A stretch of 33,641 nt of DNA from Sneathiella sp. (GTDB taxonomy: Bacteria > Pseudomonadota > Alphaproteobacteria > Sneathiellales > Sneathiellaceae): positions 617,338 to 650,978 of the forward strand of contig NZ_NZMB01000012.1 in NCBI RefSeq assembly GCF_002694385.1, in the 5' to 3' direction. The notes beneath the pieces were generated by a model, which was not told where the DNA came from, did not search any database, and worked only from the letters and a program-made list of their open reading frames with translations. A program made the translations under genes and the position numbers. Shown piece by piece: positions 1-8,142 of the stretch. Within the stretch, counting starts at the first letter, position 1; each line of letters begins with the position of its first letter.

Positions 1-819
1 AACCGGCAGCAGCAGAAGCGCGACAATCCCTTCAATGCCAATGGTCATGGGCGGCAGCATTGAGGCCTCCAGAGAACCGACGAGAAAGTTGAAGATAAAC
101 ATGACAATGATGGCGACGATCAGGCCCGGCAGGGAGCCGAGAAAGCTGAGTCGGGCAAAGTAATTCTGAAACTGCTCGGCAATATAGCTGTCGCGCGCGC
201 CAATCAGATGCAGCACCTGTATGACTCCCGAATGCATGATCAGACCGGTGCGGACGGCAAAGATGACGATGATAACGGTGACCGCGCCGATCAGCAGCAT
301 GATCCCTCCCGCAAGGAGCTGGACCGAGCGACCCAGCAGCACCATTTTATCGAGCCACGGCCGATAGATATCCATCCTTGCGCCAGGCACCGCCGCTCCC
401 AACTTCTCATTGAGGGCGGCCAGATCAACCGCGCTGCCCTTTGCGATCACCACTTCAATCAGGCGGGGAATAGGGAGCTCGCCTAGGGCGGCATTGCGCC
501 CAAGGAAAGGCTCCAGCAGCTTCAATGTTTCCGCCTGTTCAATAGCCCGCGCAGAGGAGACCCCGGGCGTTGCAGTCAAAAGCGCAATGGCATCGGCAAC
601 TTTTTTATCGAGATCAGACGCCGGGTCATGCGCGATTTCCACGGTGAGATTACCGGTCAGGGTTTGTGACCAGATGCCGATGGCGTTGTTGAAGGAAAAC
701 AGCCCGCCGATTGCCAGGGCAGCCAAGAAGATCATGGCGGAAATAACCACGGGCAGATAGCGGGTGGAGACATCCTTTTCCAGTTGCAGTTCTGCGGTTT
801 TGTCGAAAAAAGGAATCAT
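1..819 (-). CDS. ftsX: Cell division protein FtsX, C-terminus cut by window edge
   Basis: Membrane partner of the FtsE ATPase. In the known family FtsEX sits at the division septum and transmits ATP hydrolysis to periplasmic wall hydrolases. An open frame of 273 codons runs from an ATG at 819 to the window edge without a stop. It shows a short cytoplasmic start (MIPFFDK), a first membrane segment at about residues 21-45, a periplasmic domain of about 100 residues, and further hydrophobic segments near the edge. FtsX is usually about 300 residues, so only a short C-terminal part is missing. The ATG overlaps the ftsE stop in an ATGA arrangement, implying translational coupling. The frame is absent from complete-ORF lists only because its stop lies outside the window. 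Assignment rests on topology plus linkage to ftsE. Confidence 0.88.
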   Translation of the reverse strand, partial: MIPFFDKTAELQLEKDVSTRYLPVVISAMIFLAALAIGGLFSFNNAIGIWSQTLTGNLTVEIAHDPASDLDKKVADAIALLTATPGVSSARAIEQAETLKLLEPFLGRNAALGELPIPRLIEVVIAKGSAVDLAALNEKLGAAVPGARMDIYRPWLDKMVLLGRSVQLLAGGIMLLIGAVTVIIVIFAVRTGLIMHSGVIQVLHLIGARDSYIAEQFQNYFARLSFLGSLPGLIVAIIVMFIFNFLVGSLEASMLPPMTIGIEGIVALLLLPV

Positions 820-1514
820 GATCCTTCCCCGCTGAACTGACTGGGCACCTCATTCTGACGACGCATGGCGAGAAGGCCGTCTTTCAGATACATGACCGGA
901 TTGCCAAAGCGTTTGATCAGTTCGAGATCGTGGGTCGCGACGACAACGGTTGTGCCGATTTTGTTGAGTTCCTGAAAAAGATACATGAGACGCAGGCCCA
1001 TTTCCCAGTCCATGCTGCCCGTGGGTTCGTCGGCGATCAGCAATTGCGGACGGTTGATGACGGCGCGGGCGATGGCGACACGCTGTTTCTCCCCGCCTGA
1101 TAGCGTCGGTGGTTTGGCATCCACCTGGCGGCCAAGACCGACCCATTCCAGTAGTTCCGCCACATGTTTGTAAATCTGGTCATTCTTCGCCCCGGCGATT
1201 TTCAGCGGCAGCGCCACATTTTCAAGGGCGGAGAGATGATCAAGCAGGCGGAAATCCTGAAACACGACGCCGATCTTGCGGCGCATGGCAGGCAGATCAT
1301 CGCGCGGAATGCCCGAAACTTCCTTGTTGAACAACGTAATCAGGCCTCGGCTTGGCCGATGGGAAAGGGCGAGCAGTTTGAGCAGGGAACTTTTCCCCGC
1401 GCCCGTCGGGCCGGTGAGAAAATGAAAGGATCCGGGTTGCAGGTCAAAACTGACATCGCGCAGCACCTCCGGTCCGAGGCCATATCGCATTCCGACATTT
1501 TCAAACCTGACCAT
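816..1514 (-). CDS. ftsE: Cell division ATP-binding protein FtsE
   Basis: ABC-type ATPase that pairs with FtsX at the septum. From the chosen start the protein has 232 residues, normal for FtsE. Visible motifs are Walker [10 protein letters not shown] (residues 35-43), the ABC signature LSGGEKQR, Walker [10 protein letters not shown] and the H-loop in VVATHDLEL. The frame is open up to 1544, but the ATG at 1514 has GGAGG about 5 bases upstream, and the protein then begins MVRFENVG as in typical FtsE, so that start is preferred. The last bases overlap ftsX. The gene is divergent from the zinc-ribbon gene at 1638, with about 120 bases between them that must hold promoters in both directions. 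Confidence 0.95.
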   Translation of the reverse strand: MVRFENVGMRYGLGPEVLRDVSFDLQPGSFHFLTGPTGAGKSSLLKLLALSHRPSRGLITLFNKEVSGIPRDDLPAMRRKIGVVFQDFRLLDHLSALENVALPLKIAGAKNDQIYKHVAELLEWVGLGRQVDAKPPTLSGGEKQRVAIARAVINRPQLLIADEPTGSMDWEMGLRLMYLFQELNKIGTTVVVATHDLELIKRFGNPVMYLKDGLLAMRRQNEVPSQFSGEGS

Positions 1515-1637
1515 TCGTCCTCCGGGCAAAACGCGTCTGAGCATAAACTATGATAGATTTATCAGCCAGTCTTGTGCATGTGCAAGCAAACGCCTATAAA
1601 AAAGAAACTTTAATTCGTGAGATGGTGACTCTCGCCG

Positions 1638-2324
1638 ATGATTTTAACCTGTCCCAGTTGCGCAACCCGTTATTCCATCGATCCGGTTACCATTGGGCCG
1701 GAAGGCCGCGCCGTCAAATGCGCCAAATGCGGCCATAAATGGCGTGAATTTCAGCCCGATGACATGCCAAAACCGGTTGCTGCGGCAGAACCGGCGCAAC
1801 CAGAGCCGCAGCCCGAAGAAGGCCTGAGTATCGAACAGATGACGGCGCCACGCAAGGCGCCTGCGCCGCCACAGAAAAAGGGCAAGCGGAGCTGGATCGG
1901 CTGGTTTCTGCTACTGCTGTTGGTAATGCTTCTTGTTGCGGGCGCCTATTTTGCCCGCAATATCGTCGTACAGCTCTGGCCTGGCAGCGCCCCTCTCTAT
2001 CAGTCCCTGCGCATTGATGTGGAAACCCGCAATATGCTGGGACTTGAAATTCATGATCTGAAAACACGCTCCATTTTGCAAAATGACGTGACCACGCTGA
2101 CGGTCTCCGGCATTATCAAGAATGTGACGGCCAGTCCGCAGCCTTTGCCGCGGATCAGGATCGCGTTAATCGATGGAGACGGGCAGACGGTGTATAGCTG
2201 GACGACGACGGTTGAGGAACCGCAAGTCATGCCATGGGGGCAGGTGGAGTTTTCCAGCAGCATGAATCAGCCGCCCGAGGAGGCAAAAAATGTCAAGGTC
2301 GATCTGATTGACCCTGAGAGATGA
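1638..2324 (+). CDS. MJ0042-type zinc-ribbon, single-pass membrane protein (DUF3426-like)
   Basis: The 228-residue protein starts with a four-cysteine zinc ribbon (C5-x2-C8 and C28-x2-C31), the pattern of the MJ0042 finger-like domain. A proline- and glutamate-rich linker (about residues 40-80) follows, then a basic patch and one strong membrane helix (about 86-106), then a domain of about 120 residues of DUF3426 character. The ribbon should be cytoplasmic and the C-terminal domain periplasmic. The biochemical role is unknown. Its divergent position next to ftsEX is, to my knowledge, recurrent in alphaproteobacteria, but that alone does not show a role in division. hpt follows 54 bases downstream and may be co-transcribed. 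Confidence 0.85.
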   Translation: MILTCPSCATRYSIDPVTIGPEGRAVKCAKCGHKWREFQPDDMPKPVAAAEPAQPEPQPEEGLSIEQMTAPRKAPAPPQKKGKRSWIGWFLLLLLVMLLVAGAYFARNIVVQLWPGSAPLYQSLRIDVETRNMLGLEIHDLKTRSILQNDVTTLTVSGIIKNVTASPQPLPRIRIALIDGDGQTVYSWTTTVEEPQVMPWGQVEFSSSMNQPPEEAKNVKVDLIDPER

Positions 2325-2378
2325 CCGTCGGATTGTATTGGCGATGACGTTAATCGCTGCCATAAAGGAAGGGTCGAG

Positions 2379-2924
2379 ATGAACGCGGGCGAGACGAAAC
2401 CGGATATTGAAATCCTTTTTGCCAGCGCGGATATTTCACGGCGCAATCAGGAGCTCGCGGAAGAAATTGCGGCGACCATGGGGTCGGATATTCTGGTAAT
2501 TGCGGTTCTGAAAGGCAGTTTTGTTTTTGCGGCGGACCTGATCCGCGCGCTGCACCATGCCGGGGTCAATCCGCAGATTGATTTTATGGCGCTCTCTTCC
2601 TATGGCGACAAGACGGTCAGCAGCGGCAATGTTGTCATCACCCGGGATATTGTTGATACGGTGAAGGGACGCAAGGTTCTGTTGATTGATGATATTCTGG
2701 AATCGGGCCGAACCATGGCCTTCGCCAGAAAAGAGCTTTACGCGCGCGGGGCCGCCATGGTCAAGACCTGCCTGATGCTCGACAAGAAAGGCAAACGGGT
2801 CGCAGATTTCGAGGCGGATTTCGTCGGGTTTGACTGCCCGGATCTGTTTGTCGTCGGCTATGGCCTCGATTATGCGCATTATTTTCGCGAACTGCCCTAT
2901 ATCGGTTATATTGTCAGGCACTGA
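2379..2924 (+). CDS. hpt: Hypoxanthine phosphoribosyltransferase
   Basis: Purine salvage enzyme of the cytoplasm: converts hypoxanthine (and usually guanine) plus PRPP to IMP or GMP. The 181-residue length is normal for bacterial HPRT. The PRPP-binding loop is visible at about residues 100-113 (VLLIDDILESGRTM), and the LKGS segment at 44-47 is also typical. The loop has DDILESG where many homologues have a DTG-type sequence, a modest variation. The start has a strong AAGGAAGG ribosome site about 6 bases upstream. The CpdR-like gene follows after 13 bases, so the two are probably co-transcribed. Confidence 0.93.
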   Translation: MNAGETKPDIEILFASADISRRNQELAEEIAATMGSDILVIAVLKGSFVFAADLIRALHHAGVNPQIDFMALSSYGDKTVSSGNVVITRDIVDTVKGRKVLLIDDILESGRTMAFARKELYARGAAMVKTCLMLDKKGKRVADFEADFVGFDCPDLFVVGYGLDYAHYFRELPYIGYIVRH

Positions 2925-2937
2925 ACGGAGGGCATGA

Positions 2938-3369
2938 ATGGCGCGCATACTGATTGCTGAGGATGAGGCCGCGCTTCGGGAATTTATCAGCCGCGCCCTG
3001 ACATATCATGGCCATGAGGTGGTTACCGTTAATGATGGCGCCGCCGCGCTTGTCACCTTGCAGAAAGGCCAGCCATTCGATCTGCTGCTGACCGATATCG
3101 TGATGCCGGTGATGGACGGAATTGCGCTTGCTCTCAAAGTCTCGAAGGATTTTCCCGATCTTCGCATTCTGATGATGACCGGCTATGCGGCGGAACGACA
3201 GCGCGCCTATAATCTTGACATGCTGATCCATGACGTGATTGCCAAGCCCTTCACGCTTGATGAAATCTGCGAGAAGGTGAATGAGGCGCTGACGAGTGAC
3301 CGCAGCCCGTTACGCCCCGCAACCACGTCGGATGAGGGATTGCAACGACAGAAGCGGGATAAAAGCTGA
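2938..3369 (+). CDS. cpdR: CpdR-like single-domain response regulator
   Basis: A stand-alone receiver domain with the full phosphorylation set: acidic E8 and D9, phospho-acceptor D53 (LTDIVMP), T81 and K103 (AKPF). It begins MARILIAEDE, very close to CpdR. In Caulobacter, unphosphorylated CpdR is an adaptor that primes ClpXP for degradation of CtrA-pathway factors and is controlled by CckA-ChpT. The protein has 143 residues, about 20 more than typical CpdR, with a polar tail ending RQKRDKS. It lacks the terminal Ala-Ala linked to self-turnover in Caulobacter CpdR. GGAGG lies 8 bases before the start. The symbol follows family resemblance; a different single-domain receiver is possible. Confidence 0.82.
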   Translation: MARILIAEDEAALREFISRALTYHGHEVVTVNDGAAALVTLQKGQPFDLLLTDIVMPVMDGIALALKVSKDFPDLRILMMTGYAAERQRAYNLDMLIHDVIAKPFTLDEICEKVNEALTSDRSPLRPATTSDEGLQRQKRDKS

Positions 3370-3391
3370 CGGCCTTTGCAGGGCTGGCCGA

Positions 3392-3913
3392 CTACAGGAC
3401 CTTGAAATACTGGTAAAAGACAACCGCCCCGGCAATGGCAATGGCGACGCCATAGGGGAGTTGTAATCCCATACTCCTGACGGTTTGCAGCATGGGCGCC
3501 GGTTGTTTCAGGACTTTCACAAAGAACCAGTCGATCAGGCCGGAGAGGGCGGGCTTACGCAGGATCAGAACAGGCAGAACAAAAGCCAGCGCCAGCGCGC
3601 CGCCGGCAAGACAGGTCATCAGCAGCAACAGAAGAAGCTGATCCGGCCCGGCCCAGAGAGCCAGGGCTGCCAGCAGCTTGACATCACCGCCGCCAAGCCA
3701 TCCCAGTGCGAAGATGAAAATCCCGACAACAAGAACGCCCAGACCACAAAGCAGGTGCCAGGGAATCGACGCCCAGTCGCCGATAGCTCCGGCGCTGACG
3801 AAATACAGCAGCGCAATGATGACAGGAAGCAAATTCGGAATACGCCGCGAGAAGACATCCCATATGGCCGCAACCACCATCAGGCCGCCGGCCGACATCA
3901 TCAGAATTGGCAT
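3392..3913 (-). CDS. cpaA: Prepilin peptidase, CpaA type (A24 family)
   Basis: Integral membrane aspartic peptidase that trims prepilins, typically Flp/Tad pilins, at the inner membrane. The 173-residue protein has several hydrophobic helices and the catalytic aspartate pair of the A24 family: D19 in IWDVFSRRIPN and D77 in LGGGDVKLL. A late PYGVAIAIA segment is also family-typical. It lacks the N-terminal methyltransferase domain of long PilD-type peptidases, as expected for CpaA. No other pilus gene lies in the window, so its pilins must be elsewhere. It converges on the cpdR-like gene 22 bases away. Confidence 0.85.
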   Translation of the reverse strand: MPILMMSAGGLMVVAAIWDVFSRRIPNLLPVIIALLYFVSAGAIGDWASIPWHLLCGLGVLVVGIFIFALGWLGGGDVKLLAALALWAGPDQLLLLLLMTCLAGGALALAFVLPVLILRKPALSGLIDWFFVKVLKQPAPMLQTVRSMGLQLPYGVAIAIAGAVVFYQYFKVL

Positions 3914-3985
3914 ATCGTTTCCCCATCAACAGCGTGGTCAGGTCTGGGAAAATTCTACGCGCAAGGTCTTATCAATGCGTTAATG

Positions 3986-4014
3986 AAAAGGGCGGGATTA
4001 TCCGATAATTCGCC
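3986..4014 (-). terminator. Possible terminator after tRNA-Leu
   Basis: On the minus strand, 11 bases past the encoded CCA of tRNA-Leu, lies an interrupted hairpin: a GGCG/CGCC outer stem, an ATTAT/ATAAT inner stem and a CGG loop, followed by CTTTT. The core ATTATC-C-GATAAT at 3997-4009 is a perfect palindrome. The T-run is short and the stem has a mismatch and a bulge, so this is a moderate call. A protein-binding palindrome upstream of cpaA is the alternative. Confidence 0.4.
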
Positions 4015-4024
4015 GCATATTTGA

Positions 4025-4110
4025 TGGTGCCCCTGGCCTGACTCGAACAGGCACGCCCTGAGGACAACAGATTTTGAGTCTGTCGCGTCTACCAATTCCG
4101 CCACAGGGGC
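4025..4110 (-). tRNA. tRNA-Leu (anticodon CAA)
   Basis: Full cloverleaf on the minus strand. Acceptor stem GCCCCTG (from 4110) pairs with CAGGGGC, followed by discriminator A and a genome-encoded CCA ending at 4025. The anticodon loop is CTCAAAA, giving anticodon CAA (reads UUG). A long variable arm (TGTCCTCAGGGCG region) makes it class II, and the T-loop TTCGAGTC is present. Total 86 bases. It reads towards cpaA. Confidence 0.96.
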
Positions 4111-4127
4111 CAGTGTGGAAAATGCGC

Positions 4128-4155
4128 ACTATAGCGATGATTTTAAGCCGGTCAA
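4128..4155 (-). promoter_or_regulatory. Sigma-70 type promoter of tRNA-Leu
   Basis: On the minus strand a -35 box TTGACC (4150-4155) and a -10 box TATAGT (4128-4133) are separated by 16 bases. The expected start of transcription is about 10 bases before the mature tRNA 5' end at 4110. Both boxes are near consensus. Confidence 0.72.
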
Positions 4156-4271
4156 TAGAACTTCTTCAGACCCCAGTTTATCAAATTTTAAGGATAGCGA
4201 TTGTAGAAATGGGGGAAAGCGGCTAAAAAGCCAAATCTCAACATGGTAATATTACATTTTCTGGCCCGATT

Positions 4272-4853
4272 ATGCTTCGACGTTTGTATGATTTTACGAT
4301 GAGTCTGGCGGCGAAGCCGCGGGCAAAATGGTTTCTTGGTGGGGTTTCCTTTATTGAAAGCTCCTTCTTCCCGATTCCGCCTGATGTCCTGCTCATTCCC
4401 ATGGTCCTCGCCAACCGGGCGGAAGCCTGGCGGCTTGCCTTCATTTGTAGTGTGACATCGGTGCTTGGCGGGATGTTCGGATATCTGGTGGGCGCTTTCT
4501 TTTTCGAGCTGATTGGCGCGCCCATCATTGATTTTTACGGTTACGCAGACAAATTCATCGAATTCAGTGCCGCCTATAACGAATGGGGGGGCTGGATTGT
4601 TGCCTTTTTCGGGCTAACGCCCTTTCCCTACAAGGTGATTACGATTGCCAGCGGCGTGACGCATCTGGATATATTTGTGTTCATTTTCGCTTCTGTCATG
4701 TCCCGCAGCCTGCGTTTCTTCATTGTTGCCGGACTGTTGTGGAAATTTGGCGCGCCAATCCAGGTCTTTATCGAGAAATATCTCGGCTTGCTCACCATTC
4801 TTTTCTTTGTCCTGTTGATTGGTGGTTTTGTGGCGATTAAGTATCTGCTGTAA
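4272..4853 (+). CDS. YqaA-like membrane protein (VTT/SNARE-associated domain)
   Basis: A 193-residue polytopic membrane protein with about four to five hydrophobic helices. The segments FIESSFFPIPPDVLLIP (about residues 29-45) and GLTPFPYKVITIASG (about 116-130) match the proline-rich re-entrant loops of the VTT (DedA/YqaA) superfamily. VTT proteins are lipid scramblase- or flippase-like; the substrate here is unknown. There is no strong ribosome site before the ATG. It leads a likely operon with dsbB 37 bases and coq7 further downstream, all membrane or quinone functions. Confidence 0.85.
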   Translation: MLRRLYDFTMSLAAKPRAKWFLGGVSFIESSFFPIPPDVLLIPMVLANRAEAWRLAFICSVTSVLGGMFGYLVGAFFFELIGAPIIDFYGYADKFIEFSAAYNEWGGWIVAFFGLTPFPYKVITIASGVTHLDIFVFIFASVMSRSLRFFIVAGLLWKFGAPIQVFIEKYLGLLTILFFVLLIGGFVAIKYLL

Positions 4854-4890
4854 TCATCAGGGAAATATTGTCGGATAAAAGCAAGGGAAC

Positions 4891-5379
4891 ATGGTCTTGT
4901 TATACAAGAATGCTTTGTGGATTGCCCTTGCCGCCGCCGCGGGGGCGCTCGTTTTTGCGTTCACATCTCAGTATGTCTTCGGCCTCTGGCCCTGTGTTCT
5001 CTGCCTATATCAGCGCTGGCCCTATGCGGCGGTCATTGCAATTGCGCTTGCCGGAATTGCGTTGAGCAAACGGTTTGGCGCGACCCCTTTCCTGCTTTTT
5101 TGTGCTTTTGCTTTTCTCACAACGGCGGCCATTGGCGGCTATCACGTCGGGGTGGAGCAGGGGTGGTGGGAAGGCACGGCCGAATGCGTCGGGGATACCG
5201 GCGCTGTCTCGAATATTGAGGATCTGAAAGCCAGGATCATGTCGACACCGATTGTTCGCTGTAACGAGGTGGCCTGGTCTCTTTTCGGCATCTCCATGGC
5301 TGGCTACAATGTCATGCTGGCGGTAGTTATGGCTGTCTTTTGTCTCATCGCTGCGCTAGGTTCAGGGAAGCGCAAGTAG
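4891..5379 (+). CDS. dsbB: Disulfide bond formation protein DsbB
   Basis: Inner-membrane oxidoreductase that reoxidises DsbA and passes electrons to quinone. The 162-residue protein has four membrane helices and two periplasmic cysteine pairs: C35-x2-C38 (WPCVLCLYQR) and C99 with C124. The arginine after the first pair, implicated in quinone interaction in the family, is present (QR, residues 41-42). The ATG is preceded by AAGGGAAC. coq7 begins 9 bases after the stop; linkage of a quinone-dependent enzyme to a ubiquinone biosynthesis enzyme makes functional sense. Confidence 0.92.
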   Translation: MVLLYKNALWIALAAAAGALVFAFTSQYVFGLWPCVLCLYQRWPYAAVIAIALAGIALSKRFGATPFLLFCAFAFLTTAAIGGYHVGVEQGWWEGTAECVGDTGAVSNIEDLKARIMSTPIVRCNEVAWSLFGISMAGYNVMLAVVMAVFCLIAALGSGKRK

Positions 5380-5388
5380 GAGACGTTT

Positions 5389-5961
5389 ATGATCGACAAA
5401 TCTTCGCAAGACGACAAGCCACCCTTTGGCCGCCAGCCTGGCGATCTCAATCCGCGAGAGCAGCTTGAACGGATTATCCGGGTTGATCATGCGGGAGAGT
5501 TTGGCGCCGTCCGGATATATGAAGGACAGCTTGCGGTTCTGGGCAAGACGGAATCCGGTGAGACCCTTCGTCATATGAGAGATCAGGAACTCGTTCATCG
5601 CGAGAAATTCGAGCAGCTTCTTGCTGAGCGGCGTGTGCGGCCGACATTGCTCGGCCCGGTTTGGCATGTGGCGGGTTTTGCGCTCGGCGCCGGGACGGCC
5701 CTGCTCGGCAAGGAAGCGGCAATGGCCTGCACCGAGGCGGTCGAAGAAGTGATTGATGCCCATTACCGTGAGCAGCTCGACACGCTCGGCGAAGATGAAA
5801 CCGAGCTCAAAGAAACAATTTCCCGCTTTCGCGATGAGGAAATCGAGCATCGCGATACCGCGCGCGAGGCAGGCGCCAGTGAGGCGCCGGCCTATGAGTT
5901 GCTGACGACGGCGGTCAAGGCCGGATCAAAGCTGGCTATCTGGCTGTCATCACGCATCTGA
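5389..5961 (+). CDS. coq7: Demethoxyubiquinone hydroxylase Coq7
   Basis: Di-iron monooxygenase that adds the C6 hydroxyl in ubiquinone biosynthesis. The 190-residue protein is a four-helix ferritin-like fold with repeated carboxylate-histidine motifs. E37 lies in HAGEFGA; E67-x2-H70 is in QELVHREKF; further ligands lie around E119/E120 (EAVEEVIDAHY) and E151-x2-H154 (DEEIEHRD). Length and motif order match Coq7 rather than the flavin enzymes UbiF or Coq6. It implies aerobic respiration with ubiquinone. Confidence 0.94.
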   Translation: MIDKSSQDDKPPFGRQPGDLNPREQLERIIRVDHAGEFGAVRIYEGQLAVLGKTESGETLRHMRDQELVHREKFEQLLAERRVRPTLLGPVWHVAGFALGAGTALLGKEAAMACTEAVEEVIDAHYREQLDTLGEDETELKETISRFRDEEIEHRDTAREAGASEAPAYELLTTAVKAGSKLAIWLSSRI

Positions 5962-5980
5962 AGGCAGCCAGTCGCTGACT

Positions 5981-6709
5981 TTACGGAAAATCGCAGCGGG
6001 TCGCCGAAATGGTTGCGAAGCTCTGTTTTCCGGCAAGAATGCTGAAGCGATATTCATTTGCGCCGAATACAACGCTTTTGTGAAGCGGCAGGACGCCGGT
6101 CATTTTTTCCGTCTGGCCGCCGAGCTGGGTAAAGGTGATTTCCACCTCTTCGTTCGGATCATACCAGGCTTCTACCTTGTTCTGCTCGTTGACAACGGAT
6201 TTCCCGTTACCGGTGACAGTGATGGTTCCATTGCCGAGACTGACCGAATTGCCGGGGCTTGAGAAAATCGGCGTATTAACAATGAAACGTTTGGTTTCCG
6301 GGGCCGGATCACAATTTTGGCTGTTCTGGGCGAGGGTGATCAGGGAATTCAGCCGTTCCGGCTCCAGCCCGTCGGCGATCCGCTGCTGGACCAGGGTCAA
6401 AATATCCCGGACAGGCCCCGTTGGAATTTCATTTTCGAACTTGTCGCGCCAGGCGCGGGCTTCCGCAAGGGCGGCACTTTGTTTGTCCAGCGCCGCGCGC
6501 GCCTGATCGTTCAGCCGGTCGTTCTCACTTGTCAGGGCGATAACCTGACCTTCGATATCGGCGATGCGGCGCTCTGCGGTGGCCTGCCCTTCATAATAGC
6601 CATACATCCCCGCACCGGCGATCAGGGCGATATAGAAAATAATCTTGAAAAAGCGGTTACGCCGTTGCCGCGCCTGCTTTTTCTCCGAAAGACCAAGACC
6701 GTAACTCAT
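5981..6709 (-). CDS. Conserved-looking membrane-anchored coiled-coil protein, unknown function
   Basis: The 242-residue protein has a basic N-terminal stretch (residues 10-21), one membrane helix (about 20-39), a coiled-coil segment (about 43-95, rich in A, E, Q and L), and a predicted beta-rich C-terminal domain (about 130-242) containing a GNGTITVTGNGKS run. Topology suggests a type II inner-membrane protein with a periplasmic domain. Two cysteines (in NCDP and RCDF) could form a disulfide. I do not recognise the family. It converges on coq7, 19 bases away, and is first of four minus-strand genes counted from the left, though intergenic spacing makes a single operon uncertain. Confidence 0.8.
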   Translation of the reverse strand: MSYGLGLSEKKQARQRRNRFFKIIFYIALIAGAGMYGYYEGQATAERRIADIEGQVIALTSENDRLNDQARAALDKQSAALAEARAWRDKFENEIPTGPVRDILTLVQQRIADGLEPERLNSLITLAQNSQNCDPAPETKRFIVNTPIFSSPGNSVSLGNGTITVTGNGKSVVNEQNKVEAWYDPNEEVEITFTQLGGQTEKMTGVLPLHKSVVFGANEYRFSILAGKQSFATISATRCDFP

Positions 6710-6803
6710 TTTACATCACATCTCGACTTGAAACCGTTCAAATGAAACCGGTTCCTATATAGACGGCGACGGGCGGGTAAGGCAAGTGGGTGCGGGAAAA
6801 TCC

Positions 6804-7355
6804 TTAATGTTCCAGCTCGGTATCCCAATAGAGATAGTCGCGCCAGCTTTCATGAAGATAGTTTGGCGGAAAGGCGCGGCCCTGCCGGTTGAGCATTTGC
6901 GGGGTCGGGATATAAGGTTTTATTTCAGGAAACATATTCGCCTCACGCGGCAGGCGGCCGCCTTTTTTCATATTGCACGGGGCGCAGGCCGTGGTGATGT
7001 TTTCCCAGTTCGTCCGGCCGCCGAGACGGCGCGGCAGGACATGATCAAAGGTCAGCTCCTCCGCCGATCCGCAATACTGGCAGCGAAATCCGTCACGCAG
7101 GAACAGGTTAAAGCGGGTGAAAGCAGGCTGTTTGCTTTGCCGAACATACTGTTTCAGGCAGATCACGCTCGGCAGGCGCATTTCGAAGCTGGGGGAACGG
7201 ATAACCCGGTCATATTCCGAAACAATATTGACGCGTTCCAGAAACACAGACTTAAGGGCGTCCTGCCAGGACCACAGCGACAGGGGAAAATAGCTGAGCG
7301 GCCTGTAATCGGCATTCAGCACGAGGGCCGGATATTTTTCAACGGATGCATGCAC
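6804..7355 (-). CDS. HNH endonuclease family protein
   Basis: Contains a compact HNH domain: a zinc-knuckle C-x2-C in FRCQYCGS, the catalytic stretch LTFDHVLPRRLGG, then NITTACAPCNMKKG with the second C-x2-C pair. The N-terminal part (YPALVLNADYRPLSY) is typical of a stand-alone alphaproteobacterial HNH family of about 185 residues with no known restriction partner. The frame stays open to a TTG at 7421, but that codon has no ribosome site. A GTG at 7355 has GGGAGAG about 10 bases upstream and gives 183 residues, so it is preferred. Probable DNA nicking or repair role, not demonstrated. Confidence 0.85.
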   Translation of the reverse strand: MHASVEKYPALVLNADYRPLSYFPLSLWSWQDALKSVFLERVNIVSEYDRVIRSPSFEMRLPSVICLKQYVRQSKQPAFTRFNLFLRDGFRCQYCGSAEELTFDHVLPRRLGGRTNWENITTACAPCNMKKGGRLPREANMFPEIKPYIPTPQMLNRQGRAFPPNYLHESWRDYLYWDTELEH

Positions 7356-7503
7356 TGGCTTTTCACTCTCCCGAAGCGATCTCCGCTCATAAAGTGTGGC
7401 GCTTCCTCCGTGAAATTGCAAATGCTATTACATTATTTTGTGTGAAATAAATATTACACCACCGTATCTTGATGAAATGGCCGCATAATTCTGTGGCGGG
7501 ATG

Positions 7504-8142
7504 CTATTTCCCGCTTTTGCGCGTTGCGGCCTGAACCACATCGGCATAATAGCGCCAAAGGATCCGGGCGGCGAGAGTGCGATGGGGGCGCAGCGGTTCG
7601 CCAAGCAGGTCCATCGCCTTTGCATCGGGCCGCTGCGGCAGATTTTTCAGATGGCCGAGGGCGTTCTGCAGGGCAATATCCCCGGCAGGCCAGACATCGG
7701 CCCTGCCAAGGCAGGAGATCATATAGATTTCGGCAGTCCAGCGGCCGATACCCTTGACCTGCGTCAACTGCTCCAGCACGGCTGCATCCTCTTCTTCATG
7801 CAGCCGGTCAAGCAATAACCGGCCTTCAACAATATCTATGGCAAGGGCGCGGCAGTACCGGGCTTTCTGGCGGCTGAGGCCGAGGCTGCGGAGGCCGGCC
7901 TCATCAAAAGTGACCATCATCTCCGGCGTAAAAGGCGCGACCGCTTCAGAAAGGCGTTTCCAGATGGCTTCCGCGCTGGCGAGGGAGACTTGCTGCTCGA
8001 CGATGATTTTGGACAGATGTTCAAAGCCGGCGGGTCGGCCCCGGTCCGGCAGAGGTTTTATAAGCGGGAGGGCGCGGGCAAAATCCGGGTCCTGCGCAGT
8101 TATGAAGGCGAGGGCGTCGTTGATATTGCCGCCGCTTGTCAT
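7504..8142 (-). CDS. DNA-3-methyladenine glycosylase, AlkA-like (HhH-GPD)
   Basis: Base-excision repair glycosylase that removes alkylated bases. The 212-residue protein has the helix-hairpin-helix (LTQVKGIGRWTA, about residues 126-137) and the catalytic aspartate D155 in WPAGDIALQ. The IVEQQVS helix near residue 50 is typical of the family. There is no iron-sulfur cysteine cluster at the C-terminus, which separates it from Nth and MutY. It lacks the N-terminal domain of E. coli AlkA, so it belongs to the short form. Its ATG overlaps the stop of the upstream S41 protease gene (ATGA), so the two are translationally coupled. Confidence 0.9.
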   Translation of the reverse strand: MTSGGNINDALAFITAQDPDFARALPLIKPLPDRGRPAGFEHLSKIIVEQQVSLASAEAIWKRLSEAVAPFTPEMMVTFDEAGLRSLGLSRQKARYCRALAIDIVEGRLLLDRLHEEEDAAVLEQLTQVKGIGRWTAEIYMISCLGRADVWPAGDIALQNALGHLKNLPQRPDAKAMDLLGEPLRPHRTLAARILWRYYADVVQAATRKSGK

